A stretch of DNA of 43,762 bases from Nitrospinota bacterium (GTDB taxonomy: Bacteria; Nitrospinota_A; UBA7883; JACRLM01): the NCBI GenBank assembly GCA_016235255.1, contig JACRLM010000031.1:1-43762 (forward strand), given 5' to 3'. Made by a program: the position numbers and the translations under genes. Every line of letters starts with the position of its first letter. The stretch's first letter is position 1. This document shows positions 1 to 6,788 of the stretch, piece after piece. The notes beneath the pieces were generated by a model. That model had not been told where the DNA came from. It ran no database searches and saw only the letters and a program-made list of their open reading frames with translations.

Positions 1-2
1 AA

Positions 3-122
3 ATTCTACAGATTCTGAGCCTCACAATGTTCGAGAAAACCCCGTTGGATCAACTGCTTGCGGAAACTGTCACAAACGGATTTCAGCCGGTTTCAGACAA
101 TCAGCTGTTTTTGTTCGACTAA
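3..122 (+). CDS. C-terminal end of a probable IS4-type transposase (partial)
   Basis: An open frame enters from the left edge and stops at the TAA at 120-122, giving 39 residues. It contains FEKTPLDQLL and ends NQLFLFD. This kind of ending, an FEKTP stretch followed by an (N)QLxLFD tail, is what I recall from the C-termini of IS4-superfamily transposases; that is a memory-based match, not a search. No catalytic residue is visible because the body lies outside the window. If the call is right, the right end of the insertion sequence should lie a little downstream, before the DUF503 gene; I cannot define its terminal inverted repeat without the left end. Alternative: the end of an unrelated protein. 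Confidence 0.45.
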   Translation: MLQILSLTMFEKTPLDQLLAETVTNGFQPVSDNQLFLFD

Positions 123-312
123 CGTTGGGACACTAGTGATTCCTTATACATAATGACAGGCTCGATTTTCCTTAATGGGAGCGGCCATGTCAAGGAAGGG
201 TGTTCGAAAAGAGCGTAAAGTAGCATCTGAGCGTATAGAGCGTATAGAGCGAAGAGAAAGAAGCGCCACGGTCCGATTGCGGCGGGAGGGGGGTTATGAT
301 AGTTTCAATAAT

Positions 313-594
313 ATGTACGTGGGCATGATGAAAGTGGCGATATATGTTCCGCACGCCAATTCGTTGAAAGAAAAACGCAAGGTTGTGCGGAGCGTGAAAG
401 ACAGGGTGAAAGCCAGGTTCAACGTCTCCATCGCGGAGGTGGGGGCGCTTGACCTTTGGCAGCGCGCCGAGTTTGGCGTGGCGGTGGCGGCGGCGGACGC
501 GGCGCACGCGGACAGCCAGTTGAGCGCCGTGCTAAACCTCATCACCTCCACGGCGGACGTTATCGAAGTGTCCACCGAGCTTGAGTGCAGATAG
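313..594 (+). CDS. DUF503 (YlxP-like) family protein
   Basis: Small protein of 93 residues beginning MYVGMMKVAIYVP and containing the family hallmark SLKEKRKVVRSVKDRV followed by RFNVSIAEV and LWQRAEFGVAV. The frame is open back to an ATG at 175, but the extra 46 residues are a basic, repetitive stretch (a short tandem repeat of gagcgtata lies near 229-252) that is not family-like. The start at 313 aligns with the usual family N-terminus (M-x-V-G). DUF503 genes usually sit between infB and rbfA; here rbfA follows 12 bp downstream, consistent with co-transcription, but infB is not upstream. The function is not established; the association is with ribosome assembly and translation genes. Confidence 0.85.
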   Translation: MYVGMMKVAIYVPHANSLKEKRKVVRSVKDRVKARFNVSIAEVGALDLWQRAEFGVAVAAADAAHADSQLSAVLNLITSTADVIEVSTELECR

Positions 595-606
595 AAAGGG
601 TATGAA

Positions 607-966
607 GTGAAACGGTTTCACAGGGCCGACAGGGTGGGCGAGGAAACGCTGCGGGACCTGTCCCATATCATCCAGCGGGAGATGAAAGACCCGCGCCTTG
701 GGTTTGTGTCCATAACGCGGGTGGAGATGGCAAAAGACCTGCGCCACGCCAACGTTTTCGTCTCCGTGTTCGGGCCGGAGAAGGACAAGCAAAAGACGAT
801 GGAGGCGCTCAAGAGCGGGGCCGGATTCATCCGCGGCCTTCTGGGCAAACGGCTGAACCTGCGGGCCACGCCGGAGCTTACGTTCCATCTGGACGACTCC
901 ATGGAGCACAGCGCCCGGATACAGGAATTGCTAAGGAAGGTGAAGAAGGAGGAAGAGCCAGAATGA
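607..966 (+). CDS. rbfA: Ribosome-binding factor A
   Basis: The 119-residue protein matches RbfA, a single KH-type domain protein that binds the 30S subunit and helps process the 5' end of 16S rRNA during late assembly and cold adaptation. Visible family features are the N-terminal R-x-x-R-V-G-E-x-x-x-x-x-L pattern, DPRLGFVSITRVEM, LRHANVFVSVFG, and the C-terminal TPELTFHLDDSMEHS. The start is GTG at 607; a nearby ATG at 602 is closed by TGA after two codons. An aaaggg ribosome-binding sequence lies just before it. The gene follows the DUF503 gene closely. In most bacteria truB follows, but here a short unrelated frame overlaps its stop codon. Confidence 0.93.
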   Translation: MKRFHRADRVGEETLRDLSHIIQREMKDPRLGFVSITRVEMAKDLRHANVFVSVFGPEKDKQKTMEALKSGAGFIRGLLGKRLNLRATPELTFHLDDSMEHSARIQELLRKVKKEEEPE

Positions 967-1145
967 AGAACATACATTTCACCAAGAGCTTAAGTACCAC
1001 CGCAAAAAACCTTGAGCGGCGTTTTGACGAGAGCAAAAATGTGCTGGATTATTTCGACAATAACGCCGCCATTCGCCGGATAAACGCTAGAAGCGCGTCA
1101 GGTAACAAATCCGACAAGTTGCATCGTCGCAAATGCGACATTTGA
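963..1145 (+). pseudogene. Truncated ribbon-helix-helix antitoxin-like remnant
   Basis: A 60-residue frame whose ATG overlaps the rbfA stop codon (ATGA). The middle reads LERRFDESKNVLDYFDN followed by IRRIN. That resembles the N-terminal part of CopG-type antitoxins, where an FD-x-G/E-x-x-V-x-x-Y-F-D segment precedes R-x-N-V-D-F-P and the DNA-binding ribbon-helix-helix. Here the sequence after RRIN is not antitoxin-like (ARSASGNKSDKLHRRKCDI), so the DNA-binding part appears replaced or lost. No toxin gene is adjacent. A GTCGC-AAAT-GCGAC hairpin lies at 1126-1139, just before the stop. Alternatives: a genuine small hypothetical protein, or a chance open frame coupled to rbfA. The family assignment rests on pattern memory. 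Confidence 0.4.
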
Positions 1146-1225
1146 AGTACATATTTTACTCTTTACCGCCAACTCCGGGTGTGCAATCATTACCCCGGCT
1201 TGAGGCGGAGGGCCGCCGGAAATAG

Positions 1226-1231
1226 TATAAT
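1226..1231 (+). promoter_or_regulatory. Possible -10 box for the ETF operon
   Basis: A perfect TATAAT lies 30 bp before the etfB start codon in the 115-bp gap after the antitoxin remnant. The nearest -35-like hexamer, TTGAGG at 1200-1205, is 20 bp away, longer than the usual 17, so the promoter is uncertain. I found no TGT-N10-ACA NifA site or GG-N10-GC sigma54 element in this gap, so there is no visible sign of direct nif control of the ETF genes. Confidence 0.3.
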
Positions 1232-1260
1232 CAGGTTTGATTTGTGGAGCTTTGCCGCCG

Positions 1261-2109
1261 ATGAAAAACGGCTTGAAAATGGTCGTGCTCATAAAGCAGG
1301 TGCCGGACACCTCCAGCAAGGCGGGTGTGAACCCGGACGGCACCATAGACAGGGCGCGGGCCAAACGGATGATGAACCCGTTCGACAAGTTCGCGCTCCA
1401 GAAAGCCCTGGAGATGAAGCAGGCAGCCGGCGGGGGTGAGATCATCGTGGTCTCCATGGGCCCGCCCCCCGCAATAGAGGTGCTCAATGAAGCGCTGGAA
1501 TTCGGGGCGGACAAAGGTTATCTGCTCACCGACAGGCGGCTCGCCGCGTCGGATACCCTGGCGACGGCCTATGCGCTTTACATGGTGGTAAAACATTTCG
1601 GCGAGGTGGACATCGTGTTCACCGGCCTGCAGACCACCGACGGGGACACCGCCCAGACCGGCCCGCAGATAGCCGAAAGGCTCGGCATTCCGCAGATCAC
1701 ATATTGCGAGAGGCTTGAATACCACGACGGCAAGGTGAAAGCCCGGCGGGTGGTTGAAGGTGGCATTCAGTGGCTTGAAACGCCGTTGCCGGCCCTTATC
1801 ACCGTGGCCAACTCCGCCGCAAAGCTCGCCCACAAAAGATTCGTCAACGTCTTCCGGGTCAAGCAGCTTGTCCGCGACAAGGAAGAAATGGCCAAAAAAA
1901 TATTTACGATCGGGCTGGACGACGTGGGGGCGGAAGCCTCGCGCGCGGGGCTTTTGGGCTCGCCCACCGTTGTGGGCAAAACGTGGAAACTAGGCGAGGT
2001 GGGCGGATCGTGCGTGGTGTTCTCCGGCGATTCGCCCAGGCACAACGTGGCGCACCTTTCCGGCAAACTGATCGAAGACAAACGCGGAATCGAGGAGCTG
2101 ATAGCGTGA
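1261..2109 (+). CDS. etfB: Electron transfer flavoprotein beta subunit (FixA-like)
   Basis: The 282-residue protein is the ETF small subunit. Family features are the N-terminal MVVLIKQVPDT, the AMP/FAD region DRRLAASDTLATA, and the ETF-beta signature region VDIVFTGLQTTDGDTAQTG followed by VEGGIQWLETPLPALIT. With EtfA it forms a heterodimer that carries electrons through FAD. The ATG at 1261 is preceded by ggag about 12 bp upstream; an internal ATG at 1279 is an alternative start. The stop overlaps the GTG start of etfA, so the two are translationally coupled. An ETF-quinone oxidoreductase follows, and the nif genes lie 12 kb downstream. FixABCX proteins supply low-potential electrons to nitrogenase in several diazotrophs; that role here is inference from the gene set and proximity. 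Confidence 0.93.
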   Translation: MKNGLKMVVLIKQVPDTSSKAGVNPDGTIDRARAKRMMNPFDKFALQKALEMKQAAGGGEIIVVSMGPPPAIEVLNEALEFGADKGYLLTDRRLAASDTLATAYALYMVVKHFGEVDIVFTGLQTTDGDTAQTGPQIAERLGIPQITYCERLEYHDGKVKARRVVEGGIQWLETPLPALITVANSAAKLAHKRFVNVFRVKQLVRDKEEMAKKIFTIGLDDVGAEASRAGLLGSPTVVGKTWKLGEVGGSCVVFSGDSPRHNVAHLSGKLIEDKRGIEELIA

Positions 2110-3173
2110 GCCAGTACGCCGACGTGATGGTGGTGGCCGACCAGTTGCAGGGAGACATGCAGCGCATCGCCCTGGAGCTGCTGGGCGCGGCCCGCGGCCT
2201 TGCCGAAAAGCTGGGGGTGAAGGTGCAGGCCCTGGTGATGGGCCACGAATTGGGGGACATGCCTCAAAGATTGATATGGAACGGGGCGGACGAAGTGTTC
2301 GTCGTGGACCAGCCGGAGTTGAAGGAATACACCACGCTGACATACCGGCGGGCGGTGATTTCCGTGTTAAAAACGCTGCCGAGGCCTCCTCATATAGTGC
2401 TGTGCGGCGCCACCACCATCGGGCGGGACCTGGCGCCGAGGATCGCCGCGTATTTTGAGACCGGGTTGACCGCCGATTGCACGGAGCTTGACATCGGCGA
2501 CTATGAACATAAAGGGAAAGCCGACCCTGCCAAGGTGGGCACATACAACAATTGTCTTTACGCCATCCGCCCTTCCTTCGGTGAAAGCTTGAAGGCGCGC
2601 ATCATCGGCCCGTGGAAAAATCCGCAAATGGCCACAGCGCGGGCGGGGGTGATGGTCCCCGTGGGGGAGGACACCACGCGCACAGGGAAAATAACAGCCG
2701 TGCCGGTGAGTTTCGAGCAGTCCGATTTCCGCGTGAAGGTGATCGAGACCGTGCGGGACATGTCCAAGACTGTGGACCTGACAAAGGCAAAGGTGATCGT
2801 AAGCGGCGGATTCGGGCTGGGGAGCGCGGACGGATTTTCCGTCGTGAGCGACCTTGCTTCGGCGTTCAAGGACTCGGCGGTGGGCTCTTCGCGCAAAGCG
2901 GTGGACGCAGGGTGGATCCCGTACGCCCACCAGGTGGGGCAGACCGGCAAGTCGGTCCGTCCGGAGCTTTATATCGCGCTGGGGATATCGGGCGCGATCC
3001 AGCACCGGGTGGGGATGAGCAACAGCCACACGATCATCGCCGTGAACAAGGACGAAAAGGCGCCGATTTTCCAGTTCGCCCATTACGGGATAGTGGGGGA
3101 CCTGTACGATGTGGCCCCGATACTCAAAGAACAGCTTTCCAAGGCCATGAAGGCCGCCGGCAAGGAGGCTTAA
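2106..3173 (+). CDS. etfA: Electron transfer flavoprotein alpha subunit (FixB-like)
   Basis: The 355-residue protein is the FAD-binding large subunit of ETF. The C-terminal domain carries the classic signature: KVIVSGGFGLGSADGFSVV, then AVGSSRKAVDAGWIPYAHQVGQTGKSVRPELYIALGISGAIQH and the terminal NKDEKAPIF and DYGIVGDL-like segment (here HYGIVGDLYDVAPIL). The start is GTG at 2106, overlapping the etfB stop by three bases; the frame is open further upstream, but the upstream residues are not ETF-like. It pairs with EtfB and hands electrons to, or receives them from, the ETF-QO encoded 4 bp downstream. It belongs to the same operon; no separate promoter is visible. Confidence 0.94.
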   Translation: MSQYADVMVVADQLQGDMQRIALELLGAARGLAEKLGVKVQALVMGHELGDMPQRLIWNGADEVFVVDQPELKEYTTLTYRRAVISVLKTLPRPPHIVLCGATTIGRDLAPRIAAYFETGLTADCTELDIGDYEHKGKADPAKVGTYNNCLYAIRPSFGESLKARIIGPWKNPQMATARAGVMVPVGEDTTRTGKITAVPVSFEQSDFRVKVIETVRDMSKTVDLTKAKVIVSGGFGLGSADGFSVVSDLASAFKDSAVGSSRKAVDAGWIPYAHQVGQTGKSVRPELYIALGISGAIQHRVGMSNSHTIIAVNKDEKAPIFQFAHYGIVGDLYDVAPILKEQLSKAMKAAGKEA

Positions 3174-3176
3174 GAC

Positions 3177-4883
3177 GTGTCCAGGATAGAATATGACGTT
3201 CTTCTGGTAGGGGCAGGCCCCGCGAACATGGCGCTGGCCATGCGGCTTGTGGAACTGGCCAACGCACCCATCCGCATCGGCATATTGGACAAGGCCAAGG
3301 CGATTGGCGGGCATCTGCTCTCCGGCGCGGTCTCCAACCCAAGGGTGATATCAAAACTGTTCCCGGACTGGGACAAAGGGGAGTTCCCGCTGGAAGGGAT
3401 ATGCAAGCACAGTTATTTAAGTGTGCTCGGCTCGGAGCGGTGGGAAGATGTGCCCCGGCCGCTGATGCCCCCGTATTTCAAAAAAGAAGGCTACGCCATC
3501 ATCAATATTTCCGAAATGGCGGCGTACATGGCCGGCAAAATCGCTGAAAAGGCCGCCGCCAAAGAGGGTGTCGTTGTGGACATGTTCCCGGGATTCCCGG
3601 CCCGCTCCATCCTTTTCGAAGGCGACAGGGTCGTGGGGGTGAAGGTGGACAACACCGGCTCCGCCGCCGAGGACAATCTTTACGCGAAAGTCACCGTTTT
3701 CGGCGAGAAGGGTTTTGTTTCGCGCGACCTGATAGAAAAATTCAACCTCCGCAAGAATGGGCAGACTTACGCCGTGGGGGTAAAGGAAGTGTGGGAAACG
3801 GCGCAAAGCTACGAAGGCGAGGTGTGGCACACCTTGGGCTATCCGCTGGCGGCGGGGCATCTTGGCGGCGGCTTCATTTACGGGTGCAAGGGGAACAAGC
3901 TCATCATCGGCATGGTGATGGGGGCCGATTTCCCGGATCCGAACATCCGCCCGCCACAGGTTTTGCAGGAGTTAAAAAAGCACCCTTCGGTCCAGAAAAT
4001 GATCAAGGGGGGGAAAATCATAAAATACGGCGCGTCCATTTTGCCGGAGGGGGGATATTACTCGCTCCCGGAAAAGTTCGCGGTGGACGGGGCGATGCTT
4101 GTGGGTGACGCGCTCGGCGTGCTGGACGTGAAGCGCTTCTCCGGGGTGGACAAGGCGATGGAGAGCGGGTATCTGGCCGCGGAAACCTTGTGGGAAGCGG
4201 TGAAGAAAGGTGACACTTCCGCCGCGGCGATGGCGCCGTTCAAGAAGAACCTTCTGGGCGGATGGGTGGGCAAGGAGCTATTCGACGCCCGCTATTTCCG
4301 CAAGACGTTCCATGAATATCCCCAGCTTCTCGGCTCGTTCGTGCCAAAGTTGCTGGACAAGATTGACGGCGGGGCCGGAGTGATCGGCGCCGCTATCGTC
4401 ACTGGCCTTCTGGACCCGTTTGGATCGCTAAAGCTTATCGGGGCCAGGACGATGATAGAAAATCCCGGCGACATGGGGCCGGTGTCGTACAAGAATGACA
4501 GAAGCTATACCGTTCCGGCGTACACCGCCGGAAAACGCCCCGTTCCGGCCGGGTTTGACGAAACGACGATCTACTCCACTGCGGACGTGGTGTTCTACGC
4601 GCACACCCATTACGAAGAGGACAACCGCCATATAGACGAGTTCGACACGCAGGTGTGCCTTAAGTGCATAGCGCTTTACGACTCCCACGGAAAGGACACC
4701 CCATGCGTGGGAGACTGCACCGCCGAGGTCCACCAGACATTGACTAAAGAGGGGGTCCGCCGCCACGCCATGGCGCTGGAGAACTGCGTGCAATGCACCA
4801 CCTGCGAGATCGTATGCCCATACGTGAACCTGCGGGTGAACGCCGCCTTCCACGGTTACGGACCTGATTTTACTGGTATGTAA
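3177..4883 (+). CDS. ETF:quinone oxidoreductase with C-terminal FeS domain (FixC-FixX equivalent)
   Basis: The 568-residue flavoprotein begins with a Rossmann FAD motif (VGAGPANMALA, Gly12-x-Gly14) and has ETF-QO features such as IGGHLLSGAV, LPEGGYYSLP and LVGDALGVLDVKRFSGVDKAMESG. The C-terminus carries a cysteine-rich ferredoxin-like domain: CVQCTTCEIVCP (Cys537, 540, 543, 547), then an ending of GPDFTGM, close to the GGPAYNGM-type ending of ETF-QO. FixC is normally about 430 residues with FixX as a separate ferredoxin of about 95, so this is the fused, ETF-QO-like layout. Extra cysteines occur upstream (CLKC and CVGDC). It should link the ETF dimer to the quinone pool at the membrane, and possibly to low-potential ferredoxin if bifurcating. 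The start is GTG at 3177, 4 bp after etfA. Confidence 0.9.
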   Translation: MSRIEYDVLLVGAGPANMALAMRLVELANAPIRIGILDKAKAIGGHLLSGAVSNPRVISKLFPDWDKGEFPLEGICKHSYLSVLGSERWEDVPRPLMPPYFKKEGYAIINISEMAAYMAGKIAEKAAAKEGVVVDMFPGFPARSILFEGDRVVGVKVDNTGSAAEDNLYAKVTVFGEKGFVSRDLIEKFNLRKNGQTYAVGVKEVWETAQSYEGEVWHTLGYPLAAGHLGGGFIYGCKGNKLIIGMVMGADFPDPNIRPPQVLQELKKHPSVQKMIKGGKIIKYGASILPEGGYYSLPEKFAVDGAMLVGDALGVLDVKRFSGVDKAMESGYLAAETLWEAVKKGDTSAAAMAPFKKNLLGGWVGKELFDARYFRKTFHEYPQLLGSFVPKLLDKIDGGAGVIGAAIVTGLLDPFGSLKLIGARTMIENPGDMGPVSYKNDRSYTVPAYTAGKRPVPAGFDETTIYSTADVVFYAHTHYEEDNRHIDEFDTQVCLKCIALYDSHGKDTPCVGDCTAEVHQTLTKEGVRRHAMALENCVQCTTCEIVCPYVNLRVNAAFHGYGPDFTGM

Positions 4884-5085
4884 TCCCTTCGGCGGGCAGG
4901 AAACGCCCCGCCGCCACGCTCCAATCCAACTTCAAACACTCACACCCTTTCCGGCGCCCCTTGCCGTAAGCCTCCTGTAAGTAATTAATAAATAAGCAGT
5001 TTCGGCGATTTTTGCGTCAAGTATTTCATCCTTCTTCCGATGAGTAATTACTGTGATGGAAAACACTTAAGAAAAGGAGCAAGCA
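4884..5085 (+). other. Intergenic gap after ETF operon
   Basis: No gene seen in about 200 bp. A GGCGGG...CCCGCC hairpin directly follows the ETF-QO stop (about 4890-4912) but lacks a T-run, so it is at best a weak terminator. Further on, an AT-rich part contains agtaattaat near 4981 and the palindrome gtaattac near 5044. A strong aggag ribosome-binding site at 5075-5079 belongs to the next small gene. Confidence 0.4.
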
Positions 5086-5301
5086 ATGCACTCAAATTTC
5101 AACGCCGTCGGGACTCAGGGGGCAAGCAACGCCATACATATAAAAAGGAACGCCGCGCCCCAGCAGGCCCCCCAGCAGGCCCTGGCGGGGAACGATCCGG
5201 ACAGGGATGGGGACAACGAAAAGTCGGAAGGCGCCGGGACCATCCGCAAAGAGTCCATGAGAGGCGTGGGCAAAGGCTGGAGCTTGAACGTTTCCGCCTA
5301 A
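5086..5301 (+). CDS. Small hypothetical protein with DPDRDGDNE motif
   Basis: The 71-residue protein is not one I recognise. It begins MHSNFNAVGTQGASNAIHI, has a Q/A/P-rich middle (PQQAPQQAL), then an acidic DPDRDGDNE that resembles a calcium-binding DxDxDG loop, and ends GVGKGWSLNVSA. There is no membrane segment or signal peptide. The reading frame is supported by a strong aggag ribosome-binding site 6 bp before the ATG and by a good intrinsic terminator 25 bp after the stop, which together make a monocistronic unit. The function is unknown; the single DxDxDG-like stretch is too short to claim an EF-hand or dockerin fold. Confidence 0.6.
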   Translation: MHSNFNAVGTQGASNAIHIKRNAAPQQAPQQALAGNDPDRDGDNEKSEGAGTIRKESMRGVGKGWSLNVSA

Positions 5302-5325
5302 GGCGCCCCCTGCCGTCTTATTTGC

Positions 5326-5373
5326 GGCGGAACGGGAAAAAGCCAATGACGGCGTCCCGCTCCGCCATTTTTA
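5326..5373 (+). terminator. Intrinsic terminator after the small gene
   Basis: GGCGGAACGGGA (5326-5337) pairs with TCCCGCTCCGCC (5355-5366) over 12 positions with one A-C mismatch, across a 17-nt loop, and is followed by ATTTTTATA. A GC-rich stem plus T-run is the standard rho-independent form. Confidence 0.7.
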
Positions 5374-5379
5374 TATTCC

Positions 5380-5410
5380 GATTTCCAAGGCTGATTTCCA
5401 AGGCTGATTT
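5380..5410 (+). repeat. 13-bp tandem duplication (2.4 copies)
   Basis: GATTTCCAAGGCT is repeated exactly at 5380-5392 and 5393-5405, with a third partial copy (GATTT) ending within the -35 box of the next promoter. It is probably a small slippage duplication; placed immediately upstream of -35 it could also be a pair of protein-binding sites. Confidence 0.75.
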
Positions 5411-5437
5411 GACAATTCCGCATTCAATTAATAGAAT
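5409..5437 (+). promoter_or_regulatory. Sigma70-type promoter for the EamA transporter gene
   Basis: TTGACA at 5409-5414, a 17-bp spacer, then TAGAAT at 5432-5437. This is a perfect -35 and a one-mismatch -10 at ideal spacing, predicting a start near 5444 and a leader of roughly 165-200 nt before the transporter start codon. Confidence 0.7.
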
Positions 5438-5467
5438 ATTTGCATCATGTTTACAAAGAAACTTACT

Positions 5468-5557
5468 CCGGCGATTAAACCGTGGCAACTTATCGTCCGC
5501 CGCGGAAGCCTGCCGGTGTAACTTTTTTCTTTCAGGCGACCGCGGATGAAGCCGCGG
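5468..5557 (+). promoter_or_regulatory. Possible structured leader/attenuator upstream of EamA gene
   Basis: Within the leader, CCGGC (5468-5472) can pair with GCCGG (5512-5516), enclosing CCGTGG (5480-5485) paired with CCGCGG (5500-5505). A run of six T follows at 5523-5528, a terminator-like layout. Two more CCGCGG copies (5540-5545 and 5552-5557) are self-complementary and could compete for the inner stem. I recognise no known riboswitch class. This is a pattern-based inference without a folding calculation. Confidence 0.3.
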
Positions 5558-5610
5558 CCGCTCACTTAAGCCCCGGTTTCATCCCTTTAAACTCAAGGAA
5601 AGGGACAGGC

Positions 5611-6528
5611 ATGCGCATAGACAGCCACCGGGGAGAAGGCTCCATGACGGGGATACTGATAGTTTTCCTCGCGGCGGCCGGATTTTCAACCAAGGCCATT
5701 CTGGTGAAATACTCATACAGGTATGGGGCCGACGCCCTCACCACGCTAGCTTTGCGAATGGCCTTTTCAATCCCGTTCTTCATCGCAATGGCGGTGTGGG
5801 GTGAAATGCGTTCCGAAAAGCGCATCTGCGGGAGGGATTTGGCCATCATCGGCGCGCTGGGGATCGTCGGCTACTACCTTTCGTCCTATCTGGACTTTCT
5901 GGGGCTTATGTATGTGTCGGCGGGGCTGGAGCGGCTGATACTTTTCATGTGCCCCACCATCGTGGTGGGGATATCCGCCATCTTCATGGGCCGCAGGATA
6001 ACGGCGCGGGACATTTTTGCGCTGGCGCTATGCTATGCCGGAGTGTTCATGGCGTTTGCCAACGAAGCGGGACTGGACGGGGAACACGTGGCCTTGGGCG
6101 CGGCGCTGGTGGCCACGGCAACAGTCACCTATGCTATTTATCTTGTGACAGGCGCCGAGGTGATAAAGCGCGCCGGGGCGATGCGGTTCACCGCGTATGC
6201 GATGATCGTATCGGGCATGGCGGTGATGACGCACTTTGTCATGGCGAAGGAAACAGTGGCCGTCCGTGTATCGTCCGAGGTCGCCGGACTGGCCATTGTG
6301 ATGGCGCTGATCGCAACGGTCATCCCATCGCTGCTGATGTCTGAAGGATTGCGGCGCATCGGGGCCGGCAAGACGGCCATTGTCAGCTCGGCCGGGCCGG
6401 TGATCACCATATGGCTTGCTTATATGACGCTCGGCGAGCCTGTGAGCGCCCCCCAGATAGGCGGAACGGCGCTGATAATCGCCGGAGCCCTGTCGGTCGG
6501 CGGCGATCCGGCGGGGGGGAAAGCGTGA
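5611..6528 (+). CDS. EamA/DMT-superfamily membrane transporter
   Basis: An integral membrane protein of 305 residues from ATG 5611 (294 if the ATG at 5644 is used). It has about ten hydrophobic segments in two homologous halves, the EamA layout. The second half ends with IPSLLMSEGLRRIGAGKTAIVSSAGPVITIWLAYMTLGEP, where the L-R-x-x-G-A/P-x-x-A and L-G-E-P patterns are typical of drug/metabolite exporters. Both starts have good ribosome-binding sites (aaggaaaggga before 5611; ggggagaagg before 5644); the longer open frame to 5482 overlaps the predicted leader and is unlikely. The substrate cannot be predicted. A strong promoter and a structured leader precede it, so it is probably its own transcription unit. 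Confidence 0.85.
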   Translation: MRIDSHRGEGSMTGILIVFLAAAGFSTKAILVKYSYRYGADALTTLALRMAFSIPFFIAMAVWGEMRSEKRICGRDLAIIGALGIVGYYLSSYLDFLGLMYVSAGLERLILFMCPTIVVGISAIFMGRRITARDIFALALCYAGVFMAFANEAGLDGEHVALGAALVATATVTYAIYLVTGAEVIKRAGAMRFTAYAMIVSGMAVMTHFVMAKETVAVRVSSEVAGLAIVMALIATVIPSLLMSEGLRRIGAGKTAIVSSAGPVITIWLAYMTLGEPVSAPQIGGTALIIAGALSVGGDPAGGKA

Positions 6529-6617
6529 AGGCCGTTAAATGGGCGCGCGGATTGCCACGGCCGCGCTGGCATCAAGCAAGGTTTCCGGTAAACTCGCCGG
6601 GCCCGCGCCTTTCAATC

Positions 6618-6642
6618 AGGGGAGCATATTCCTCCCCTCTTT
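6618..6642 (+). terminator. Possible weak terminator after the EamA gene
   Basis: AGGGGAG (6618-6624) pairs with CTCCCCT (6632-6638) across a 7-nt loop, followed by only CTTT. It lies in the 260-bp gap between the transporter and the giant kinase; nothing else convincing is seen in that gap except a lone TGT-N10-ACA at 6690-6705. Confidence 0.4.
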
Positions 6643-6788
6643 AGATGCGGACATAATGCTTGTAATCAGTTTTTCCCAGGCGCGCAAACTGTATTAGAAT
6701 GAACACGGGAGGCATTCGGTGTTATGTCGGCACATGAGATATTGATGGACTGGAAAGGCGCTCCTGATTCAGCCGAAACGGCAATCCG

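Noticed and set aside
175..312. N-terminal extension of the DUF503 frame from ATG 175
   Set aside because: Basic repetitive residues not found in the family; the family N-terminus fits the ATG at 313.
2367..3314. Long minus-strand open frame (315 codons) across etfA and the ETF-QO start
   Set aside because: It is antisense to clear ETF genes, has histidine/arginine-rich composition typical of GC-rich shadow frames and no recognisable domain.
5482..5610. N-terminal extension of the EamA frame from 5482
   Set aside because: It overlaps the predicted leader structure and lacks a ribosome-binding site; membrane protein starts later.
6690..6731. TGT-N10-ACA at 6690-6705 and a GG-N10-GC at 6718-6731 before the giant kinase, possibly a NifA/sigma54 promoter
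   Set aside because: The sigma54-like element matches only the GG and GC dinucleotides, and the activator site would be just 13 bp away, too close for normal enhancer action. A chance match is likely, though testing for nif control of the kinase would be easy.
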